From the NCBI RefSeq assembly GCF_002733955.1, contig NZ_NVXQ01000005.1:1-64000 (forward strand): a stretch of DNA of 64,000 bases, in the 5' to 3' direction. A program made the translations under genes and the position numbers. This stretch comes from Hoeflea sp. GTDB taxonomy: Bacteria; Pseudomonadota; Alphaproteobacteria; Rhizobiales; Rhizobiaceae. The notes beneath the pieces were generated by a model that did not search any database, was not told the DNA's origin, and worked only from the letters and a program-made list of their open reading frames with translations. Each line of letters begins with the position of its first letter. Positions within the stretch are counted from its first letter, which is position 1. This document shows, piece by piece, positions 54,710 through 61,808 of this stretch.

Positions 54710-54735
54710 GGATCAGGACCCAAGGGCCCTGATCC
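54710..54735 (-). terminator. Intercistronic hairpin between dctP and dctQ (sugar-acid cluster)
   Basis: GGATCAGG, a ten-base loop that can itself pair (CCC/GGG), then CCTGATCC: a perfect 8-bp stem 21 bp after the binding-protein stop. Same position and lack of U-tract as in the other two TRAP operons. Confidence 0.7.
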
Positions 54736-54755
54736 AGGTTTAATCAGAGCGAAAC

Positions 54756-55760
54756 CTATTTCGCCGGCATCATCTCGCGGATCTTGGCGGCATCGGCCAG
54801 AACCTTGTCGACGGCTTCTGCGCCATAGACATCGCGCGCCTTGTCATAGACCGATGCGACAGCATCCCGGAACGGACCGATTTCCGGCGTCGAGACCTTG
54901 GCGCCGGCCGCTGTCATTTCCTCGAGCTGCGCGTTGACCGAGTTCTTGACCAGATCGCGGCTGAACGCGGAAGATTCGGCGGCCGCCTTCCTGAAGGCTT
55001 CCTTGTCTTCATCCGAGAAGCTCTGCCAGGTCTTTTCGGACACCGTCAGGGGCAGCGGGCTGTAGACATGGCGCGTCAGCGTGATGTGGGGCGCGACCTC
55101 GTAGAAGCGGAGCGACTTGATGGTGTCGACCGGGTTTTCCTGTCCGTCGACCGTGCCCTGCTGAATCGCGAGATAGACGTCGGTGATCGGCATCACCACG
55201 GTCTGGAAGCCGACGGCCTCCATGGTCCAGCGGATCATGTCGTTCGGAAACACCCGCATCTTCTTGCCGACGGCATCTGCAGGAGACGTCAGGGGATCCT
55301 TGGTCGTGTAGCTGCGGAAACCGGCTTCCCATGTCGCCAGAACCCGGAAGCCAACTTCTGGCAACTTGGCGAATTCGCCCTTGAGCCACTCGGAATTGTC
55401 GTAGAACTCCCAGCCCTGCTCATAGGTATCAACCAGGAACGGCATGGCGGTGAGATTGAGCGACGTCAGGTGGGTGGCGTAGGATCCGGTCGCAGAAACC
55501 GTAAAGTCTACGCCGCCAAGCTGCAGTTGCTCGATGGCCTTCGGGTCATTGGCGAGCTGGCCGGCGGGGAAGATGCGGACTTCATACCGGCCTTCCGTGT
55601 ACTCCTTCACCTTCTCGGCAAAAACCTCTGCCGCCGCCTGGCGGGATCCGCCGGGATTGTCGGTGTGGCTGAATTTGAGAACCGTTTGGGCGAATGCGGA
55701 TGTCGCAAGCGCGCCCATCAAGGCAGTGGTGACTGCTAGCGTCTTAAGCACAGTGTTCAT
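54756..55760 (-). CDS. TRAP substrate-binding protein (DctP-like), sugar-acid cluster
   Basis: A 334-residue periplasmic binding protein with a Sec signal peptide ending SAFAQ (~residue 25). The DctP core includes RIFPAGQLANDPKAIEQLQL, KKMRVFPNDMIRWTMEAVG with the ligand-binding arginine, and QQGTVDGQENPVDTI. This subgroup (DctP of sugar acids and uronates) fits the downstream OtnK/OtnC genes. First gene of a seven-gene operon, divergent from the dehydrogenase operon. Confidence 0.92.
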   Translation of the reverse strand: MNTVLKTLAVTTALMGALATSAFAQTVLKFSHTDNPGGSRQAAAEVFAEKVKEYTEGRYEVRIFPAGQLANDPKAIEQLQLGGVDFTVSATGSYATHLTSLNLTAMPFLVDTYEQGWEFYDNSEWLKGEFAKLPEVGFRVLATWEAGFRSYTTKDPLTSPADAVGKKMRVFPNDMIRWTMEAVGFQTVVMPITDVYLAIQQGTVDGQENPVDTIKSLRFYEVAPHITLTRHVYSPLPLTVSEKTWQSFSDEDKEAFRKAAAESSAFSRDLVKNSVNAQLEEMTAAGAKVSTPEIGPFRDAVASVYDKARDVYGAEAVDKVLADAAKIREMMPAK

Positions 55761-55796
55761 ATTGTCCTCCCAGGCAAAAAATCAGTGTTGCAATTA

Positions 55797-55814
55797 TTTA
55801 ACGTATACATTAAA
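55797..55814. promoter_or_regulatory. GntR operator candidate in the divergent promoter of the sugar-acid cluster
   Basis: TTTAACGTATACATTAAA is an 18-bp dyad with one mismatched pair around GTATAC. It lies 37 bp upstream of the dctP ATG, in the only regulatory gap shared by the two divergent operons. The GTATAC core is shared with the MatR site at 48614-48623, as expected for FCD-type GntR proteins. Confidence 0.7.
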
Positions 55815-55886
55815 ATATTCATTGTCAAATTTGTTTTGTACGCAGATCCGGCGTTCGGTTGCCGGTCCATCACTCGGGGGAAATCC

Positions 55887-56981
55887 ATGGTCCAGTCATT
55901 TGAAATCGCGGTGTTTGAGGGTGACGGAATCGGACCGGAGATCACAGCGCCGACGCTGCGTATTCTCGAAGCGATGGCAAAGTCGCAACAGGATTACCAA
56001 CTGGCCTTTACCCAGGCGCCGGCCGGCGCCGCGCTTTACGCCGAGACCGGGGAATCACTGCCCTTTGCTTCGATGGAAACTGCGCGCCGTGCCAATGCCA
56101 TCCTGCTCGCGGCGATGGGGCTTCCCTCGGTGCGCTACAAGGATGGAACCGAGATTTCACCGCAGCTCGATCTCCGGATCGAACTCGACCTGTTCGCCGG
56201 CGTCCGTCCGGTCCGCGTCGTTCCCGGTCAGCCGACACCGCTCAAGCTGGCAGACGGGCAGACGATCGATTTCGTGCTGATCCGCGAAAGCACCGAAGGC
56301 CTGTTTCACTCCAAGGGCAAGGGCGAGGTGACCAGGGACGAGGCCCGCGAAACACTGCTGATCACCCGCAAGACCAGCGAGAAACTGTTCCGCTTCGCCT
56401 TCGACTATGCTCAGCAGCGCAAGCAGTCGGGTACCGGCAAGGGCCGGGTGACCTGCGTCGACAAGGCAAATGTCTTTCGCGCTTTCGCCTTCTTCCGCGA
56501 GATTTTCGACGGTGTAGCCAAGGAGTATTCCCAGCTGACCGCCGATCACGCCTATGTCGATGCGACCGCCTTGTGGATGGTTGAAAAACCCTGGCTCTTC
56601 GACGTCATGGTGACGGAAAACATGTTCGGCGACATCCTGTCGGATCTCGGGGCCGGCATCATGGGCGGGCTCGGCCTGGCGCCGTCCGCCGATATCGGGC
56701 ACGACCACGCGGTGTTCCAGCCCTGCCACGGCTCGGCACCGGATATTGCCGGCAAGGGTGTTGCCAACCCATTTGCCATGATCCTGTCAGCCGCAATGAT
56801 GCTTGACTGGCTCGGCACAAAGCACAAGATCGAGACAATGGTTTCCGACGGGGCGCGGTTGCGCGACGCTGTCTATCAGGTTGTCGCCGACGGGCGCATG
56901 CTGACGCGTGATCTGGGGGGCGATAGCGGCACGCAGGCAGCGGCAGGCGCGGTGCTGGAACAGATAACGGCAAAGGGATAA
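55887..56981 (+). CDS. Isocitrate/isopropylmalate dehydrogenase-family enzyme with Tyr-to-Phe change
   Basis: A 364-residue NAD-dependent dehydrogenase of the IMDH/ICDH/tartrate dehydrogenase fold. Substrate arginines (Arg97, Arg107, Arg133), the catalytic Lys193 (VDKANV) and metal aspartates (Asp225, Asp249, Asp253) are kept. The tyrosine that follows RExxEGx in decarboxylating members is Phe140 here (RESTEGLF). That residue reprotonates the product after decarboxylation, so simple oxidation without CO2 loss is plausible. ATG at 55887 follows GGGGG. It begins the operon divergent from the TRAP/otnKC genes and probably makes the oxo-acid that OtnK phosphorylates. Confidence 0.85.
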   Translation: MVQSFEIAVFEGDGIGPEITAPTLRILEAMAKSQQDYQLAFTQAPAGAALYAETGESLPFASMETARRANAILLAAMGLPSVRYKDGTEISPQLDLRIELDLFAGVRPVRVVPGQPTPLKLADGQTIDFVLIRESTEGLFHSKGKGEVTRDEARETLLITRKTSEKLFRFAFDYAQQRKQSGTGKGRVTCVDKANVFRAFAFFREIFDGVAKEYSQLTADHAYVDATALWMVEKPWLFDVMVTENMFGDILSDLGAGIMGGLGLAPSADIGHDHAVFQPCHGSAPDIAGKGVANPFAMILSAAMMLDWLGTKHKIETMVSDGARLRDAVYQVVADGRMLTRDLGGDSGTQAAAGAVLEQITAKG

Positions 56982-56983
56982 TC

Positions 56984-58000
56984 GTGGACAAGAGCTTACG
57001 CGTCGCCTGCCTGGGTGCGGGATATTTCAGCCAGTTTCACCATGACGCGTGGGTGCGGATAGAAGAGGCCGAACTGGTCGGCATCGCCGACCGCGACCTC
57101 GAGAGGGTGCGGCAAACCGGCCACCCGGCGTTCGACCGGCTCGAGCAGCTGCTAGAGGCCACATCGCCGGACCTGCTCGACATCATCGTGCCGCCTCAAG
57201 CCCATCTGGAAGCGATCAGGACCGCACTCGATTACGGCGTCAGGGCAATCATCTGCCAGAAGCCGTTCTGTGCGTCACTCGAGGAAGCCCGTACAGCGGT
57301 CTCCCTCGCGCAAGAAGCGGGCGTTCCGCTGATCGTGCACGAAAACTTCCGGTTCCAGCCCTGGTACCGCGTCATGGCCCGCGCGCTTGCGGCAGGCGAG
57401 ATCGGTGATGTGCACCAGCTGACCTTCCGGCTGCGCACCGGCGATGGACAGGGGTCGGAAGCCTATCTCTCGCGCCAGCCTTATTTCCAGAACATGGAGC
57501 GGTTTCTGGTACATGAGACCGCCGTGCACTGGATCGACACTTTCCGGTTCCTGCTCGGCGATATCCGCGCGGTCTACGCCGATTTGCGCAAGATGAACCC
57601 GGTGATTGCCGGAGAGGATGCCGGCTACATCATTTTCGATTTCGACCAGGGGGTTCGCGCAATCTTCGATGGCAACCGTCATCTCGATCACGCAGCCGAA
57701 AACACCCGCATCACCCTGGGTGAGGCGCTGCTGGAAGGCACCCGTGGAACCATCACCCTGTCCGGCAACGGTTCGGTCGCACTGCGCGCTTTCGGCGAAA
57801 CCGGGAGCCGCACCCTGCTTGAAGCACAAGACTGGCGCGGCTTTGCCGGTGATTGCGTATTCGAGCTTCAAAACCACGCCATCCAGGGGCTCTTGGGAAA
57901 ACGCGATTTCGAAAATACCGCAGCCGAATACCTTCGTGTTATAGAGGTGGAGCAAGCGATCTACCGCTCAGCCAAAGAGGGTCGGAAACAAGGGGTCTAG
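56984..58000 (+). CDS. Gfo/Idh/MocA-family oxidoreductase
   Basis: A 338-residue NAD(P)-dependent sugar oxidoreductase. The Rossmann motif GAGYFS is at 11-16. The usual E-K-P motif appears as Q-K-P (CQKPF, residues 91-95), and the catalytic region is VHETAVHWIDTFRFLLG. GEDAGYIIFDF and DGNRHLDHAAENTR mark a defined subgroup that I recall in short or branched sugar (apiose-like) contexts. GTG at 56984 begins two bases after the preceding stop. It may oxidise an aldose to a lactone for the metallo-hydrolase. Confidence 0.85.
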   Translation: MDKSLRVACLGAGYFSQFHHDAWVRIEEAELVGIADRDLERVRQTGHPAFDRLEQLLEATSPDLLDIIVPPQAHLEAIRTALDYGVRAIICQKPFCASLEEARTAVSLAQEAGVPLIVHENFRFQPWYRVMARALAAGEIGDVHQLTFRLRTGDGQGSEAYLSRQPYFQNMERFLVHETAVHWIDTFRFLLGDIRAVYADLRKMNPVIAGEDAGYIIFDFDQGVRAIFDGNRHLDHAAENTRITLGEALLEGTRGTITLSGNGSVALRAFGETGSRTLLEAQDWRGFAGDCVFELQNHAIQGLLGKRDFENTAAEYLRVIEVEQAIYRSAKEGRKQGV

Positions 58001-58001
58001 C

Positions 58002-58676
58002 GTGTCCGTGGAAGCAAAATCAAAGTCTCACAGCATTCGGGCGGTGGATGCGCTCAGAGCCTTGATCTTTGCCGGCGAACTGCCTCCGGGCTCGGACCAC
58101 CTCGAGAGCGAGCTCGCCGAAAAACTCGGCATGTCGAGAACACCGGTGCGGGAAGCGACCCTCGTACTGGAATCCCAGGGATTGCTGGAGGTCCGCCCGC
58201 GCAAGGGTGTCCGGATTTCGGCGCTGTCGGCGGATGACATGCGCGAAATCTACGAGGTGCTGACGGAGCTCGAGAGCCTCGCCGCCTCGCTCGCCGCAGA
58301 GGCGCATTATTCCGAGCAGGACCTGTCCCGGCTGAAATCCGCAACCCTCGAAATGGAAGCCAGCGTGGAAGCCGATGACCGCGAGGGCTGGGCCAGCGCC
58401 GACGCGGCCTTTCACGACGAACTTGTCCGTCTGGGCGGCAACAGGCGGATCCAGACAATCGTTTCCAATTTCAATGACCAGGTCAGACGGGCACGGGCCA
58501 TGACGCTGCACATGCGGCCGATGCCGAGAAAATCCAACGAGGATCACCGCGCCCTTTACGAGGCCATAGCCAGGGGGGACGCCAAGGCGGCGAGAGAGAT
58601 CCACTGGCGGCACAGGACCGAGGCCAAGGACATGCTGATCAATCTTCTCAACCAGCACGGTCTACGCCGGGTGTGA
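58002..58676 (+). CDS. GntR-family (FCD) regulator of the sugar-acid cluster
   Basis: A 224-residue FCD-type GntR regulator. The winged helix has LRALIFAGELPPGSDHLESE and LGMSRTPVREATLVLESQGL; the FCD domain has DAAFHDELVRLGGNRRI and EDHRALYEAIARGD with the metal histidines. GTG at 58002 follows the MocA stop by one base, so it is the third gene of its operon and probably feeds back on the palindrome at 55797-55814. Confidence 0.9.
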   Translation: MSVEAKSKSHSIRAVDALRALIFAGELPPGSDHLESELAEKLGMSRTPVREATLVLESQGLLEVRPRKGVRISALSADDMREIYEVLTELESLAASLAAEAHYSEQDLSRLKSATLEMEASVEADDREGWASADAAFHDELVRLGGNRRIQTIVSNFNDQVRRARAMTLHMRPMPRKSNEDHRALYEAIARGDAKAAREIHWRHRTEAKDMLINLLNQHGLRRV

Positions 58677-58823
58677 ACCGACACTTTTTGCGGCCGCAAG
58701 CAAATACCGCATCCAATTGATTTTCACGATTTCCAGGGAAATGACGATCGCCAGATATCTCTGGATTCGGATTCATTGATTTTGCTGACAAAATCCCACT
58801 GGTGAAGCATTTGCGATGAGGTT

Positions 58824-58877
58824 CGTCGCCAGATCGATTGAGACCCAAGCTGCCTATCGCCAGATACGTTGAGACTC
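58824..58877. repeat. Left pair of nested terminal-type repeats
   Basis: Two related words, CGTCGCCAGATCGATTGAGA (58824-58843) and ATCGCCAGATACGTTGAGAC (58856-58875), lie in direct orientation. A weaker third copy begins at 58745. They recur in inverted order at 59741-59805, with 20/23 and 18/21 identities to their partners. Multi-copy ends of this sort are seen in IS21-like elements, but no transposase remains here. Confidence 0.65.
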
Positions 58878-58953
58878 GAAATTAGGGTCTAGATTTCGCT
58901 GGCTTGCGCCGGTCAAGTTAAGGGGTGAGGATGCATCAACTGAGGAGATTATT

Positions 58954-59277
58954 ATGAATCGTGCAATCATTATCTCGCTGGTGCTAGCGATGACCTTGCC
59001 AACTGCTGTTTCAGCTCAAGCCTGGCGTGACTGTGTCCCTGGCTCCTACGGTCCTGGTGGCTGCGAGTCTTACTGACCAGGCGGCGGAAAATCTTACGGC
59101 CCTGGTGGTGGCCTTTCTTATGGAGAAGGTGGTGGACTTTCCTACGGACAGAACGGCGGCCAATCATATGGTCCTGGTGGTGGGAAATCGTATGGTCCAG
59201 GCGGAGGTCTATCCCCAAACAGAGACAGAAGCCGAGGACTCAATACGGACACGATGCGTCCCTTTGATCAGTGGTGA
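58954..59277 (+). pseudogene. Secreted Gly/Tyr-repeat protein gene with an in-frame stop
   Basis: ATG at 58954 with GAGGAG upstream starts a signal peptide (MNRAIIISLVLAMTLPTAVS, then AQA) and a repeat region of the unit SYGPGGGK/L. Codon 41 is TGA (59074-59076) where the repeat predicts GGA (Gly). Beyond it the same frame continues with six more repeat units to MRPFDQW and a TGA at 59275-59277. The pattern is a nonsense mutation in a small secreted glycine-rich protein like those common in rhizobia. Function unknown. Confidence 0.8.
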
Positions 59278-59345
59278 AGGGCCTTGATCGAATATTTTTT
59301 GCCTACTATTAAATAAATCTCTTTCGGTTGTTGAAATGGAAATCC

Positions 59346-59731
59346 ATGCGATACTTAATATTTTTGATATTTCTAATTACTTCGGGCTCAGTTCAGGCTG
59401 ACGAAGTGTGTTTTACGCTAGATGGAGCGAAAATAATAGCTCAAGACGATAAAACACTTACCTTGGCACTATCAAAAACAGCTACGCCAGTGATTCTATA
59501 TTCAATGAATACGGCACTTACGGTAGAGAATACAGCTCAAATTCCATTTGGAATGAATATGGAAAATTTGGTAGTGAATATAGTAGCTATTCTCCGTTTA
59601 GCGAATACTCTTCCACACCCCCGATGATAATTAAGGGCGGCAACATTATTGGTTATCTGTCGGCCAACAAGTTCCAAAGTCCATCTATTTCGCCTAACTT
59701 GTTGAAGGCGCTTTGTGAGGACGAGCTGTGA
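59346..59731 (+). pseudogene. Secreted NEYG-repeat protein gene broken by a frameshift
   Basis: ATG at 59346 gives a signal peptide (MRYLIFLIFLITSGSVQA) and DEVCFTLDGAKIIAQDDKT. The reading then moves to another frame near 59456-59466, where YLGTIKNSYASDSIFNEYGT follows with more repeats (SIWNEYGKFG, YSPFSEYSS) and ends PNLLKALCEDEL at 59731. The second frame has the composition and repeat logic of the same protein, so a one-base deletion explains it. The 93-residue frame that continues from the ATG is the out-of-frame product. Confidence 0.75.
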
Positions 59732-59740
59732 AAACAGTCT

Positions 59741-59805
59741 GAGTCTCAACATATGTGGCGATGAGTCTCAAAAACGTGGTGTTTGTCTCAATGTATGTGG
59801 CGACG
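59741..59805. repeat. Right pair of nested terminal-type repeats
   Basis: GAGTCTCAACATATGTGGCG (59741-59760) and GTCTCAATGTATGTGGCGAC (59785-59804), with a shorter copy GAGTCTCA at 59763. They are inverted relative to the left pair and nested (A-B...B'-A'), enclosing about 0.9 kb with the two broken secreted-protein genes. They end 9 bp before the tRNA fragment. Confidence 0.65.
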
Positions 59806-59814
59806 GACAAGAAA

Positions 59815-59859
59815 TGGCGCGCCCGAAAGGATTCGAACCTCTGACCCCCAGATTCGTAG
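59815..59859 (-). other. 3' fragment of tRNA-Arg(ACG): prophage attachment site
   Basis: Read on the minus strand this is a tRNA from the anticodon loop (CTACGAA, anticodon ACG) through the variable loop, the T arm (GGTTCGAATCC) and the acceptor strand to CCA. The 5' half is absent: the bases beyond 59859 do not form a proper anticodon stem, D arm or acceptor. This is the usual scar of integration into a tRNA 3' end. The orientation puts the inserted element to the right. Confidence 0.85.
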
Positions 59860-59973
59860 GCCGGTCCGGAAGATTGATTTTTCTTCCCTATTCCGCAAAA
59901 TGCTACCTATTGCAGCCACAATATTTCAATGGGTTAACTTAGGCTTTGCAAACCAGAAACGGGCAGGTGCGTG

Positions 59974-60366
59974 ATGCTTTCCGCCCGCTATCATCGCCTG
60001 CGCGATCTCTCGATGACGCACAACGATCGAGTGTTCGCAGAGCCGCTGCGGTTCTCGTTTTTCGTTCCCGGCAAGATGTCGAATATCGTGGACACTGACC
60101 GTCCGGATCGCGAAATCGAGGGTATTCTGAGAGTTGACCAGGGCAAGGCCCCGGCTGCACCTTCGAGCCGCAAGAGTCAGCTTCGCATCCATGCACAGAA
60201 GGCCGAGCTCTACATAGACCGGTCAAAGTATCCTGATCTTGTGGTGCGATCGGTGGATCGAGTCCAGGCGCTCGCTCGCCCCGGCCAGCCATGGTTTGAG
60301 GTGAAGGAAATTGATGATCGGACCGATGGCAGGCTAGTGCTGCAATTGGATGAGGCGTCAACATGA
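59974..60366 (+). CDS. Phage protein, head-tail-connector-like (uncertain)
   Basis: A 130-residue soluble protein, first gene inside the attachment site. RDLSMTHNDRVFAEPLRFSF at the start, DRPDREIEGILRV, and a C-terminal ELYIDRSKYPDLVVRSVDRV with PWFEVKEIDDRTDGRLVLQL resemble small head-tail adaptor or tail-terminator proteins that I recall, but I cannot confirm a family. ATG at 59974 (GTG one codon earlier). Its stop overlaps the primase start (ATGA), an odd pairing for a structural gene. Confidence 0.6.
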   Translation: MLSARYHRLRDLSMTHNDRVFAEPLRFSFFVPGKMSNIVDTDRPDREIEGILRVDQGKAPAAPSSRKSQLRIHAQKAELYIDRSKYPDLVVRSVDRVQALARPGQPWFEVKEIDDRTDGRLVLQLDEAST

Positions 60367-61802
60367 CCGGCGCTCAAATCCCGAAGTCGGTGGCGGCTAT
60401 CCTCAGGGATATGGGATATCATCCGGGCGCTGCTCCGGTGCAGGTCACGCCCGCTGAGGCGGAACCAGATGAGCGAGAGTATTCCGTTGATGACCTCAAT
60501 CGAAAATTCGCGTTCGTTCTCGTCGGATCGCAGGCGCTGATCGTCTATCAGAATCCCGATGCACCGACCGAGGAAAGGCTGCGCTTTGTGCGGCCGGACA
60601 GCTTCAAGCTCATGTTCCAAAATCGGATGACGGAAGTCACCGGGCATGATGGCAAGATCAAGCCGATCACCTGGGCAAATCGGTGGTTGTCCGATGCGCG
60701 GCGGCGGCAATATGAGGGGCTGGAATTCTATCCAGATTCAGCCGGCGCGGATGGGACACCGGGCTACCTGAATTTGTGGACCGGGTTTTCCGTCGATCCG
60801 AAGCCGGGCGGAACATATACCGTCTTCAAAGATCATCTTCTGACCAATGTGTGCAACGGGAACCCGGATACCTTCAAATGGCTATGGGCGTGGTTCGCGC
60901 ACATGGTGCAGCGACCGCGAGAGCGGCCCGGAACAGCGATCATCCTTTCGGGCGGCATGGGAACCGGCAAGACCAAAGTTGGCGAGGTTTTCGGATCGCT
61001 GATCCGAACGCACCATTTCGTCGTTGACGATCCGCGCTATGTGACTGGTCAGTTCAACGCATTCATGGCGGGCTGTCTTTTCCTGCAAGCCGAAGAAGCG
61101 GTTTGGGCGGGTGACAAGGCGGCGGAAGGCCGATTGCGCGGGCTGGTCACCAGCGAACGCCAGATGATCGAGGCGAAGGGCGTCGATCCAATCAGACAAC
61201 CGAATTACGTCCGGCTCTTGATGACCTCGAACGAACCTTGGATCGTGGCGGCTGGCAAGGACGAACGGCGGTTCGCCACATTCGAGGTGAACGCCCGGTG
61301 CGCGCGGAATGTGGACTATTTCGCCGAGATGGATGCCGAGCTTGACAGCGGCGGGCGCGAGGCCCTTCTCGCCGACCTTCTGGCCTTTGATCTGTCTACA
61401 GTGAATTTGCGCGAAATCCCGAAGACCGGCGCGCTCCTTTCTCAGAAGCAACATTCTCTCGATAGCATCGACGCCTGGCTTATGGCGCGGCTGCAAGACG
61501 GCGCGCCGACGCGGAACCACTCGAAATGGCCGGAGTATGTTGAGACCAGATTGCTTTTTGACGATTACATCAAGGAAAGCGACCGCGTAGGGATCAAGCG
61601 GCGATCAGCCGAAACGATGTTCGGCCAAAGACTGGCGAAGGCGTTGCCCGGTCTCAGGCGACGCAAGATGAGTGTTCCCGGCGACGCGGACACCTATCGC
61701 CGCACCTACGTCTATGTCCTTCCAAGCCTTTCAGAATGCCGCGCCATGCTCGATGAGACATTCGGGCAAGCCATAGATTGGGGAGAAAACGACGATGAAT
61801 AG
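60363..61802 (+). CDS. Phage primase-helicase (DUF5906/D5-like)
   Basis: A 479-residue replication protein. The SF3-type helicase core has Walker A SGGMGTGKTKVGE (~residues 198-210), Walker B LFLQAEEAVWAG, sensor VRLLMTSNEPWIV and the arginine-finger region KDERRFATFEV. The N-terminal ~150 residues contain a region typical of DUF5906 phage helicases rather than a full primase domain. It is directly upstream of the iteron-like region at 61809-62086, which may be its target. Confidence 0.85.
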   Translation: MTGAQIPKSVAAILRDMGYHPGAAPVQVTPAEAEPDEREYSVDDLNRKFAFVLVGSQALIVYQNPDAPTEERLRFVRPDSFKLMFQNRMTEVTGHDGKIKPITWANRWLSDARRRQYEGLEFYPDSAGADGTPGYLNLWTGFSVDPKPGGTYTVFKDHLLTNVCNGNPDTFKWLWAWFAHMVQRPRERPGTAIILSGGMGTGKTKVGEVFGSLIRTHHFVVDDPRYVTGQFNAFMAGCLFLQAEEAVWAGDKAAEGRLRGLVTSERQMIEAKGVDPIRQPNYVRLLMTSNEPWIVAAGKDERRFATFEVNARCARNVDYFAEMDAELDSGGREALLADLLAFDLSTVNLREIPKTGALLSQKQHSLDSIDAWLMARLQDGAPTRNHSKWPEYVETRLLFDDYIKESDRVGIKRRSAETMFGQRLAKALPGLRRRKMSVPGDADTYRRTYVYVLPSLSECRAMLDETFGQAIDWGENDDE

Positions 61803-61808
61803 GCGAGT

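Noticed and set aside
59027-59287. An 86-codon frame over the Gly/Tyr-repeat gene
   Set aside because: It is in a different frame from the signal peptide and the repeat; the repeat logic identifies the other frame as real.
59715-59974. Small open frames reading ARPKGFEPLTPRF and PERIRTSDPQIRRP
   Set aside because: These are the familiar false proteins produced by reading the antisense of a tRNA 3' half; the tRNA-Arg fragment explains them.
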